Both the position numbers and the translations under genes were made by a program. Shown here one piece after another: positions 8,916-16,271 of a DNA stretch of 16,271 nucleotides. Source of the stretch: Carex sylvatica. Its lineage: Eukaryota; Streptophyta; Magnoliopsida; Poales; Cyperaceae. The notes under the pieces were generated by a model, which saw only the letters and a list, made by a program, of their open reading frames with translations, was not told the origin of the DNA and did not search any database. The stretch's first letter is position 1. Each line of letters starts with the position of its first letter. The stretch spans positions 1-16,271 of the forward strand of contig CAXKVR010000907.1 of NCBI GenBank assembly GCA_964058845.1. The letters are read 5' to 3'.

Positions 8916-8942
<27 letters not shown>
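8491..8942. mobile_element. Fold-back MITE copy I
   Basis: It begins GAGAGATAGGCTAATATACA-ATCGATTG and ends with the mirror CAATCGATTGTATATTAGCC, then a long CT tract (8916-8942) and a TA tract to about 8972. It is very close to copy G through the arms and core. Two 61-codon frames, one on each strand, arise from the self-complementary core and are not genes. Confidence 0.88.

Positions 8943-8972
<30 letters not shown>
8943..8972. repeat. (TA)n microsatellite
   Basis: About 15 TA units close the MITE block. Confidence 0.93.
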
Positions 8973-8976
<4 letters not shown>

Positions 8977-10080
8977 TTTAGCAAAATACAAACTCAAACT
9001 CTCTGCCCTATGAACCTAGCTAATTAACCTCCATTCGTGAAAATTAATCAAGGATCAGTGCTCAATCAATCAATTTAATTTGTTATCTCCAAAATCAGCA
9101 AGTGACGTTGCTAAACAGATTAGAGATGGTTAGCAGAAAAAAAAAATGATTCTATATATGATCTATATATATACATATTATTCATTGTACTGAAAGTGAA
9201 AGAGGGAAACAGAGAAAGTTTGTTACGGCAAGAGGCTTGCTACAGCGATATATTTCGACTGCACACAATAAAAGCATCCAACAAATGATTAGCATCTTAA
9301 AAACTAAGGATACGTTTGAATGCATTCTAAAATAGCGAGAATAGCTACTATTTAAAAATAGTAAATAAGAATAGCATGGTAAAAAAATAGTACCAACTTA
9401 AGCTATTCGGAATAGTGAAAAAGTTATTTGGATTACATATTTGAAATAGAATTTGGAGAGAATGAATAAAGTAATAATTTATGTGTTATTTTTTTCAACT
9501 AACTCTATTCTTTAATAACTAGCTTGAAACATCTTTTTATTCAATTTAATACCTCAACATCAAGAGCAATTAAAAATATTTGAAGCCTTGGTCGGGCATC
9601 TTAATTAAATTCCTTGCAAATTTATCAAACTCATTTCAATCTGCATAATCTAACACATAATTCAAAAAAATGAATGTAAACCAGTAGATTCCAGATACAG
9701 TACAACTGCTTTGAATATGCAAATATATTAATAAACATATAACAAGTATAGATGACAATAGAAACTTGTAAATCAGTAGATTTTTGTACAACATAAATTG
9801 CTAACATACATAAATTCAAGCTTAAGCTTCTAACTTTGGAGCATAATTAATCAATTCATAATCCTCACTACTAATTGCATGTAAATTTTTTTGAAAACCA
9901 ACCATCTATTTGTCTAGAGAAGATCTGAGCTATTGATTCTATAAATCTCAGCCATTCATCAAAACAGATTTCAATTTCAGCTTTTAATAAATAATTATAA
10001 ATAATTATAATTTTATACAAATGTTTCATATTGTGAAGTATTTAAAAGTTTAAATTTAATTAAAATCGTATCCGCTGCAT
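8973..10080. other. AT-rich spacer without recognised gene
   Basis: I see no coding region. There is a small near-palindrome around 9346-9366 (CTACTATTTAAAAATAGTAA) next to repeated GAATAGC motifs at 9337-9400, which might be the edge of a degenerate MITE, but I found no matching opposite end. The small - strand frame at 9819-9631 has no support. Confidence 0.55.
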
Positions 10081-10577
10081 AAAAAAAACCACAATGCGTT
10101 TTGTTTTCTCTCCACGCATTTTGTTTTCTCTCCGCGCTCTCGATGCGTTTTCCCTTTGTTTTTTCCGACAACGCCCCATAGAAGAACCGTAAAGCCACTT
10201 TGAAAATCAAAAAAGAAAAAAAAATAAAAAAAAGAGGGAAAGAAAGAGGAGAGCGAGAGAGGGTGAAGCTGATCAGCGGCTAGGGTTTGATCGTGATTCG
10301 TGAAGCAGCAACACAAGCAACAAACCCTTACTTTTTTGGTTTTTCCTTCCCCGCCTTCCTCTGTTTTCTTTTTCCCTTTCTTTCCTGGAGAAGGAACACA
10401 AACCCTAGGCTTGTCAGAGAGAGAGAGAGAAGGAGAGATGAGGAATGAGAAAACAGTGAAGCTGATCAGCGCTCCTTCTCTCTATCTCTCTCCTGACTCT
10501 GACAGATATGGTTGCCTATAGTTTGCTCCACCTCTAACTCTCCAGCCGAAGACCCTAACCCTCCATCTAGCGCCACC
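10080..10577 (+). promoter_or_regulatory. Ribosomal-protein promoter and 5' leader with telo boxes
   Basis: This stretch looks like a plant ribosomal-protein promoter and leader. Telo-box motifs are at 10281-10288 (TAGGGTTT), 10320-10328 (AAACCCTT), 10400-10408 (AAACCCTAG) and 10552-10562 (ACCCTAACCCT). CT-rich and GA-rich runs fill the gaps. A 16-base direct repeat, GTGAAGCTGATCAGCG, occurs at 10263-10278 and 10456-10471, so part of the leader may have been duplicated. No clear TATA box was found, which is usual for this gene class. The start codon follows in the context CGCCACCATGG. Confidence 0.6.
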
Positions 10578-10779
10578 ATGGTACGACGTAGTATCTCTTT
10601 CCCGATCTAAGTTTCGCTCGTTTTTCTTGTTCGTTTTAGTTGCATCCTATTTCTTACTTCATCCGTCTGAGATCTCGATTTGTTTTTTGTTTTGTTTTGC
10701 AATGCATTGTGTCTCATAAGCCTTTTCAACTTCTCAGGCCCCAATGAAAGGTGTGAAAGCTCCAGCCGTAAAGAAGAAG
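10578..10779 (+). pseudogene. 5' end of ribosomal protein eL8 (L7a) gene
   Basis: Exon 1 is just the ATG at 10578-10580, followed directly by an intron with donor GTACGA at 10581 and acceptor CTTCTCAG ending at 10737. Exon 2 (10738-10779) reads APMKGVKAPAVKKK, and a donor-like GT follows at 10780. MAPKKGVK...KKK is the known start of plant RPL7A (eL8), a large-subunit ribosomal protein, and the ATG-intron layout and telo-box leader agree with that class. The next residues expected (around EKVTNPLFEKRP) were not found in the following 5 kb, so only the first 15 codons were kept. Position 4 is M where K is usual. The match is short, so the exact family could be wrong. Confidence 0.6.
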
Positions 10780-11122
10780 GTTAGGTATCTCAATCTTTTC
10801 TATTTATTTTTACCAAATTCTGCCATTTTTCTTCATTTGGTAGCATTCCAATAAATACCCAAATTACTGAAACCGGACAGCGTTTCCTTCTCGTCGGGGC
10901 TTTTTAAATTTTTAAGCCTTTGTTGATATCAGTTGGCTTAATTTCATAGAAGCAAGTCCAAAATGCAACAACTTCCCTTTCCAAATAATTTGTTAATTCG
11001 TTTAGTAAATGTATAATTTAAGCGACTGTCGGTATTTTTATTGTTGTGATGTGATCATGTGAAGCATATCACCAAATGTCTTATATGTTAAATGAGAAAC
11101 ATTTTGTTATTACTTACATCAT
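10780..11122. other. Intron-like AT-rich stretch
   Basis: It follows the eL8 exon 2 donor and holds no recognised exon. It may be the start of the authentic second intron of that gene, broken before the next exon. Confidence 0.45.
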
Positions 11123-11203
11123 CTAGAGTATGGTGATGAGAAGAGCGTTGGGGAGAGCCGATAGACAGTCAATTTGGTAGGGATCTGTCAGGGAGGTCGC
11201 CAT
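11123..11203 (-). pseudogene. F-box protein start, fragment
   Basis: Read on the - strand from the ATG at 11203, a short frame gives MATSLTDPYQIDCLSALPNA followed by LLITIL and a stop at 11123-11125. The DxxSALPxxLLxxIL pattern is the first half of a plant F-box, the SKP1-binding motif of SCF ubiquitin ligases, and it typically lies near the N-terminus, as here. Everything after helix 1 is missing. It is the only recognised fragment on the - strand in the cluster. The match covers about 16 residues and is tentative. Confidence 0.38.
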
Positions 11204-11443
11204 GGCCACCAGTCTGCTCCATCTATGTCAAGAGTGGAAGCGTTGAGTTGCTGATTCGGTGGAGGCGTGGAGCCCAAAATCCCTTCGGAAATGAATTTCA
11301 TGTATACCCTTTTAAATCTTTAAAATTATACATTTCCCTTTTGAAAATATATACATTTTAAAAACTTAAAAATTCATCTAATTTATTGCCTTTTCAGTTA
11401 GAACTCATCTTATATTTATAAAATTCTCATTTTACAATTAATT

Positions 11444-11722
11444 GAGGAAGAGGAAGATGAAGAGGAAGTACAGCTAGGGTTTGTAGAAAAGCCGAGAAAC
11501 CCTCATTCATTGCTTCGCCACTTATTCCCAAGAAAAGCTGGAGGTATTCCTGTAAATTATTTCATTGTTTAATTTTTACTGTGCAGTTCTTGTGATTGAC
11601 ATTGATATATTTAATCTCAAATTTGGGGTTAATTATAGGCATGGATGGATCCAGTGAACTTGCCATCAGAGAAATCTCGGATTTGTGGATTTTGTGGAGA
11701 GCCTCTACAGTTTCTTCATCAG
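11444..11722 (+). pseudogene. PDCD2 gene fragment, two exons
   Basis: Exon 1 (11444-11551) begins with an acidic run and reads VQLGFVEKPRNPHSLLRHLF then PRKAGGIP. An intron (11552-11638, GTAAAT...TTATAG) follows. Exon 2 (11639-11722) reads AWMDPVNLPSEKSRICGFCG then EPLQFLHQ, with a donor GTAATT after it. This matches the N-terminal part of plant programmed cell death protein 2, a TSR4-like protein linked to chaperoning ribosomal protein uS5. The pair CGFC is the first half of its zinc finger. Phases agree (0/0) and there is no stop or shift in the 64 codons. However, no ATG precedes the acidic run in frame, and no later exon (from VYAP onward) was found up to 16271. It is a truncated copy. 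Confidence 0.85.
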
Positions 11723-12462
11723 GTAATTTGGAGTTAATATCATCTAAAAGTTTGAACTTTTGATCCTGTAGTATTTGTTCCATTTAAAGTTGAAATCTTT
11801 TCTCTTTTATGAATTTAGATTATGAAAACCACCACATAATTGAAAATTATAGTATCTCCTAATATATTCAATTGGCCTTGAGCATATTTTGAAATTTACC
11901 TTTGCTTTATTTATTATTTTTGTTATGATTTTTGGAGATAAGTTTATCCCTCTATCTATGGCAATGAATCGACATTTCATCGAACACTGTATGTATTCAT
12001 GTGTCCTTCAATGACATGTCTTCTTAGAGTCAACATGAACAATGGAGTATAAACAAGGAACCCCTTCTAGAAGGTTTCTTTTCCCTTTAGTCTGTTCCTC
12101 AATTTATGAAAAAATTTCATGCTTGCCCCTACAAATTTTAAAATTTGGTCTATTATACTACTGCAGAGTTAAAGAGTTACCTCATAACCTGATACATATC
12201 CCCATAAAAATGTAAGAATGGATAGTAGTATGGCTTTACTCAAAGAGTACAAATGAGATAGCAGCCTAGCTTGGTTAATTTAAGTATCCTTGAAATCAAG
12301 TAGAACTGGGGGTTCGCATGAAAGAAGCAGGGTATTATATTTGCTGATGGTTTGCAGGGAGCATATGAGGTGTTTTACTATTTGTTTTTTTTTTTTTTGG
12401 ATTTTGTGGGTTTGCATGTAAAATTTTGCACTTGTTTTTTTTATTTCATTTCCGTGATTAGT
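11723..12462. other. Intron-like and spacer DNA between fragments
   Basis: The first part probably is authentic PDCD2 intron. No exon is recognised. A T-run lies at 12387-12399. The breakpoint between PDCD2-derived and kinase-derived DNA cannot be placed by eye. Confidence 0.5.
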
Positions 12463-13032
12463 GCTCTAACATGTGAATCACACATTGACGACTAGCTATG
12501 AGGCAAAATTAGGCGATTTTGAACATGACAAACCAGTCACCAGAGTAAGCTGCTCTTCTCTACTCTACCGAAGTTGTTGGAACTTTTGGTTATCATGCAC
12601 CTGAGTAATAATATAATACAGTTACCACTAGCATATTTAGGAAAATGGATAATCAATCAATCATTTGCTAATTCTTTCTTTCCTCTCTTTTCTTCTTTGT
12701 ATTAGATTTGCAATGGCCGGCATACTTACACAGAGGAGTGACGTGTATAGTTTCAGAGCTGTTTTGTTAAAGCTTTTAACTGGAAGGAAGCCAGTACATT
12801 ATACAATGCCTAAAGGACAGCAAAGTCTTGTTACTTGGGTATTGAATCAAATATATGTATTCTTAAGAAAACTTTGTTGCTTCATTTGAATTGATTGTCA
12901 AATAATCAATTTTCTTGCTTCTGTGTGTTTATTTTTTGAATTTAGGCCACTCCAAGGCCGAGTGAAGATAAAGTAAAGCAGTGTGTTGATCTCAGGCTAA
13001 ACAATGACTACCCATTAAAAGCCATTGCTAAG
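12463..13032 (+). pseudogene. PTI1-like protein kinase fragment, three exons
   Basis: Three exons match the middle of plant PTI1-like (Pto-interacting 1) serine/threonine kinases of pathogen and stress signalling. Exon one (about 12463-12605) gives YEAKLGDFEHDKPVTR from 12497 and, after a one-base frame change near 12545, AALLYSTEVVGTFGYHAPE, then TAA. Exon two (12706-12838) includes [40 protein letters not shown] and VTW. Exon three (12946-13032) reads [20 protein letters not shown] then DYPLKAIAK. Introns are GT-AG (12839-12945 is clear). It spans the activation loop to about helix G. The DFG motif is DFE, SFGVV is SFRAV, and stops and a frameshift are present. The ATP-binding lobe, catalytic loop and C-terminal end (LAAVAALCVQYEAEFRPN) are absent. 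It is a pseudogene fragment. Confidence 0.88.
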
Positions 13033-13091
13033 GTCTAAAACAGTTCCTCCATTTCTTCTTTACTGTTCTGATGCTACTTGCTATAATCTTG

Positions 13092-13522
13092 TTTTAATAT
13101 GAGTGAGGCTATGGTACTATTCATAGAGAAAATTAGTCTATAATATGGATAAATATAAATATATTCAATTTTAAAGTCCAAGCAATCGATATGAACCGTT
13201 CAACATGATATCTATATGAAAATGTACTTGTATATCATATTTTATATTTTTTGAATTTTTTTTTACTATTTATTTAGATAGGGAGAAACCACTTGATCTA
13301 AAAAAAATAGACTATTCAAAAGTTGTGATTTTCGACCTATCTACAAAAATAGTAAAAAAAATTCAAAAAAATGTAAAATTTACTCGGCAAGTACATTTTC
13401 ATATGGAGATCTTGTTGTACGGTTCAGATCAACTATTTGGAGTTTTAAAATAAAATATTGATCCGCATTACTGACCAATCCGTCGTGCTATACACAATAC
13501 CGTAGCCTCACTCTTTTAATAT
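13092..13522. mobile_element. Fold-back MITE copy J with 9-bp target duplication
   Basis: The element spans 13101-13513 (413 bp). It starts GAGTGAGGCTATGGTA and ends TACCGTAGCCTCACTC. It is flanked by an exact 9-bp direct repeat, TTTTAATAT, at 13092-13100 and 13514-13522. The core ATTTAGATAGGGAG...CTATCTACAAAAATAG matches copy E. Unlike the other copies it is not set in a TA tract and has no GA expansion, so it fixes the true ends of the family. A 9-bp duplication assigns it to the Mutator superfamily. Confidence 0.9.
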
Positions 13523-13660
13523 TATTGAGGTGCTTTCAAGTGGCTCAGCTGAAGTATTTCAGTGAAAAAAGAACCCAAGAAGGTATATAAATATTATTGG
13601 CACTTTCAAGTGGCTCAGCTGAAGTCTTTCATTGAAAAACTCACCCAACAAGGTATATAA
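13521..13660. repeat. 70-bp tandem duplication containing an exon end
   Basis: The stretch 13521-13590 is repeated at 13591-13660 with about 10-12 differences. Both units hold CTTTCAAGTGGCTCAGCTGA (offset by 70) and both end in AAGGTATATAA, which includes a splice donor. Confidence 0.85.
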
Positions 13661-14032
13661 TCTCTTGAATTATCTCAAATTTTGTGAATTATTCGCTAGA
13701 GAGTTGTCTTTTTGAAGTATATCAAAGTTTTTTTTAATATTTAATTAGGCTAATAACTTTTCCTTCTAGAGCCACTGTGTCGAATGAAGAGAGGATTTAT
13801 CTTAACTGGTGTTGGAGACAAGGTATTGTAAAAGACATTTTGTAATTGGATGATCTATACCTTAATTTTTATTGAAGACATCGTACTGTTTTTCTATGAT
13901 TAAAATGAAATTCTCATGAATATTTTTCTATATGTTATTCGGTTGTGGTCTGCGCAAACCAGCAAGTGCATGGATGATTTTCATGTTCCCACATGGAGCA
14001 GTTTAGTGGATGTTGATTTCAATGAGAATAAG
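13530..14032 (+). pseudogene. Unrecognised gene fragment, three or four exons
   Basis: Open stretches bounded by splice-like sites run in order. Unit 1 (to 13582) reads FQVAQLKYFSEKRTQE. Unit 2 (to 13652) reads FQVAQLKSFIEKLTQQ. The exon 13770-13822 continues in phase as EPLCRMKRGFILTGVGDK after acceptor TTCTAG. The exon about 13963-14032 contains KCMDDFHVPTWSSLVDVDFN and ends before GTATGG. Joining the third to the fourth needs one extra base, so a frameshift or another acceptor is involved. Donor and acceptor signals are good, so I infer real exons of some plant gene. I do not recognise the protein and give no function. Confidence 0.42.
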
Positions 14033-14790
14033 GTATGGTGCAATAAGATTGTAAATCTAGGGTTATGCTTGAATTAGATTAGCCTAATTTTTTTTGTGTA
14101 TTTTGTGGGTTTCTACCTGATTCTGGCCATACTCAAAGTGCTCTTGTTTCTTTTAGGTGTAAAATAACACCACCTTTAAATCAATGTCAAAACATGGCAA
14201 GTTAGCCCAGATTTTTTATGTAATGAAGTCAACCAAATCTTATTTATGATGAGTTATGTGAAATTGGAAATTTAAATTTCAGTTCGCTTTGTTTGATTTT
14301 GTTTTTAAGTGTGCTGGTTACTAAGTGAAATTCACTTATCTGTCAAAATAAGATAATGGTGGGTTCAAATGTCCTCAAATTTCGTGCACTATGACTTAAG
14401 GTATTTCACAGAATAGCCCATTTGAAAATACTGATAATTAAAGCTAATCCTTTAAAATCTCATATAAGGGATCTGGCGTGTTAAATAAAAAAAAATGATG
14501 CACTATGATCATCTTGGTACCAGCTGAACTTTGCTCCGAAAGAGCCCCAATAGTACTTTTTCAAAAGGGAAATAATTGTGCTTTCCTTAATCTGGTTACC
14601 AACTGCAGTTTGGTACGCTAATGTCAAATATTCTTTCTCAAGTTAGCATATTGCCTATCCATAACCATGCATTACACAAATAGTAAATTTGAAATAGAGG
14701 CAATTTATGTTGTATTCTGCTAGAATTGGGCAGAAGAGTTAGCACTTATTTGAAATAATTGAATTTGACAGGTGCTCATCCACTGTGCAG
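14033..14790. other. AT-rich stretch without recognised exon
   Basis: Nothing coding was recognised. It may be intron or 3' flank of the fragments on either side. The sequence just before 14790 (TGTGCAG) is a good acceptor for the protease exon. Confidence 0.5.
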
Positions 14791-15138
14791 GATAAGGACC
14801 TGGGAATGTACAACCCGGCCCATACAGTCACGAGCTCTGCCAACTGGGCCCCAGTTGTAAGGCTGATAAGCAGCCCTGCGCCTACAACATCAGTTACTAC
14901 ACAGAAAACACTTTCAGCTCGAGGTTGTTGGTAGAGGATAAAATGTATTTCGCATCCGGTGATGGTCACAGTTCAACACAAGCTTCTGCCGTCATAGAGT
15001 AAGTGTATAAATTGGTATAGTTAGGCAGTTTAAGGACTAAAGTTGTAGGTTTTATTAATTTTTTGTTTGTACTGATGTAGTTGTGGGAGGAGGCAAGGTG
15101 GTGGTTACTTGGATGAAATTGCCCCTGACGGCTACTGT
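14791..15138 (+). pseudogene. Plant aspartyl protease fragment, two exons
   Basis: The first exon (14791-14998) opens with DKDLGMYNPAHT. After a frame change near 14826 it reads SHELCQLGPSCKADKQPCAY, NISYYTENTFSSRLLVEDKM and YFASGDGHSS to ASAVI. An intron (14999-15080, GTAAGT...GATGTAG) follows. The second exon continues CGRRQGGGYLDEIAPDG and then breaks up at about 15132-15138, where the frame is lost. This matches the first lobe of plant pepsin-like proteases of the aspartic proteinase-like protein 1 type (family A1), including the cysteine pattern and the VIxxCGRRQGG..LDGxAPDG block. Neither catalytic DTG/DSG motif is present. Frameshifts at both the start and the end, a deletion before SHELC and D-E for D-G after YLD make it a pseudogene. 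Confidence 0.83.
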
Positions 15139-16271
15139 TTGGTTAAAACCAGTAATTGCTCTTACATGTATACCAATTTTGGTATACTTTATCTGATAAT
15201 TAGATAGGTTAATCTATTATCTGGTCTTCAGGTTTTGCTAACTAAAAGCTCGATTTGCAATCCTTTTGCATCAGTATGTATTATGTAGCTTTAGTGCTTG
15301 TTTCATATATCTGATACAGAATGGCTTCATTTCATTTTATTTACTTTTTTAAACTCTTTTCTGAAGGGGAAACATGGTGGATGCATTTAGGACGCACATC
15401 ATGCAAACAAAGGAAATGGGAACCTGTCCAGTGCGTCAGATTGGAGGCTGTTCTTTACTTTAAATTAAACTTTTGAATTTTCTGAAATTCGTTAGTTTAT
15501 GCAATTTTGATTTCTGAGTGGTGATAGTTTTTTTGTTGAAATCTACCAATTTAATTTTTGTGCCAGTTAATTTAGTGTTGATTTTTGTAACTTTGTAAAT
15601 TTGAAAATATTCTTTTTTATTTGATATAAATTTTAGTGGCAACTTGTTGTTAACCTTCAAAAAAAAAGTTACCACTGCTAATTTTCTTCAATTCTTTTTT
15701 CACGGTATCAATCACTGTATATCAAAAAAATATCGAGAGTAATTTAGTCTTTATGCTTATTCTTAAAGTAAAACACATTTTTTATTCACTCATGCTTATT
15801 CTTGATCTGCTGATGCTCTTTAGTGAAGATTAAATTGTTAAGATTCAATCTCTTAAGCCATGGTGCCGAACATGGCCGTAAAGATTAAAACTTGTATATA
15901 CTAGATAGAACTGGTGTCAATTTATATAGATGGGATCAATAACATTTGAATATTATTATCTGTCTAACATAAAAAATTTATAGTGTATAGATATGATGAA
16001 CAGATGTATTATGTAAGGATCGGTACACGTGTGATATGTATTTACAATTAATTATCTCCACAAATAATATATATGTTGACTTTGCAATTTAATATTTCTA
16101 CAAATAATATATTATTAAGCTTTAAGTTGACGAAATTGCTCTTATTATTGAAGAATACAATGAAGAAATTAATTAAAAAATAATCATATGTAAAAAAAAT
16201 TTGATCAAAATAACATTTAAATAGTTCTATCTAAAAATGCATCAGCTTATCTCAATATAGTTACTTTTATT
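15139..16271. other. AT-rich 3' part of window without recognised gene
   Basis: A 29-codon open stretch at 15374-15463 (begins MVDAFRTHIMQTKEMGTCPV) has higher complexity than its surroundings and could be another gene piece, but I do not recognise it. An imperfect 11-base inverted repeat (15635-15645 and 15666-15676) and a 6-base hairpin (GCCATG at 15857, CATGGC at 15871) are present. The remainder is simple AT-rich sequence, and the 71-codon - frame at 15675-15460 is low-complexity. Confidence 0.55.

Noticed and set aside
10194..10210. AAGCCACTTTGAAAATC, a 17-base match to the MITE core
   Set aside because: No other MITE box accompanies it and the mirror sequence is absent, so it may be chance or a tiny remnant.
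10013..10521. Open frames around the eL8 leader, both strands
   Set aside because: They are low-complexity (F/S/R/E-rich) readings of CT- and GA-rich promoter DNA.
12665..12889. A 74-codon frame as a stand-alone kinase gene
   Set aside because: It is kinase exon two plus flanking intron. Its ATG lies in the intron and its last residues read past the donor at 12839.
10080..15910. Helitron ends for the gene-fragment cluster
   Set aside because: I looked for a 3' hairpin followed by CTRR. The candidates are CTAA at 15678-15681 after an 11-base imperfect hairpin with a 20-base loop, and CTAG at 15901-15904 located 24 bases after GCCATG...CATGGC. The first has too long a loop, the second is too distant and followed by A instead of T. 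No 5' TC end could be fixed. Helitron origin stays a hypothesis.
1..16271. CRISPR array, bacterial defence operon, retrovirus-like or endogenous viral genes
   Set aside because: No regularly spaced repeats with unique spacers, and no reverse transcriptase, integrase, capsid or other viral motif was seen in the provided frames.

Overview
This is a window of plant nuclear DNA, most likely from a monocot. The grounds are GT-AG introns, a plant type-1 lipid transfer protein gene, fragments of several plant nuclear genes, very AT-rich spacer DNA, long TA and GA/CT microsatellites, and many fold-back MITEs. The MITE style recalls pineapple-like genomes, but that is an impression from memory and not a result. 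No organellar, bacterial or viral gene was recognised.

Layout. (1) 1-597: the 3' part of a lipid transfer protein gene, cut by the window edge, with a short last exon that encodes the final residues. It is the only gene here that looks intact over the part seen. (2) About 670-2180: AT-rich spacer with simple repeats and a weak SINE-like trace. (3) 2180-8942: a dense repeat block of nine copies of one fold-back MITE family, copies A to I, packed almost end to end through TA/GA tracts. Copy E is split by a 2.6-kb Mutator-like element (3866-6467) with long terminal inverted repeats and a 9-bp target duplication. That element carries pieces of an RNA-binding protein gene, so it is a Pack-MULE, and a second Mutator-like element (4869-6075) sits inside it. 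(4) About 8975-10080: AT-rich spacer. (5) 10080-15140: a row of broken pieces of unrelated genes, nearly all on the + strand and still holding introns. They are the promoter and first exons of ribosomal protein eL8/RPL7A, an F-box start on the - strand, two exons of PDCD2, three exons of a PTI1-like kinase, exons of an unrecognised gene with a tandem exon duplication, and two exons of a plant aspartyl protease. Copy J of the MITE family (13101-13513) lies inside this cluster with a perfect 9-bp target duplication. (6) 15140-16271: AT-rich DNA without a recognised gene.

Interpretation. The window records several rounds of transposition and gene-fragment capture. The order seen directly is MITE E first, then the Pack-MULE, then the inner element. 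The gene-fragment cluster looks like cargo of a Helitron or a chimeric Pack-MULE, but I could not find convincing ends for it. Its first piece brings a ribosomal-protein promoter, so a chimeric transcript is possible. The kinase and protease pieces carry stops or frameshifts and are pseudogenes.
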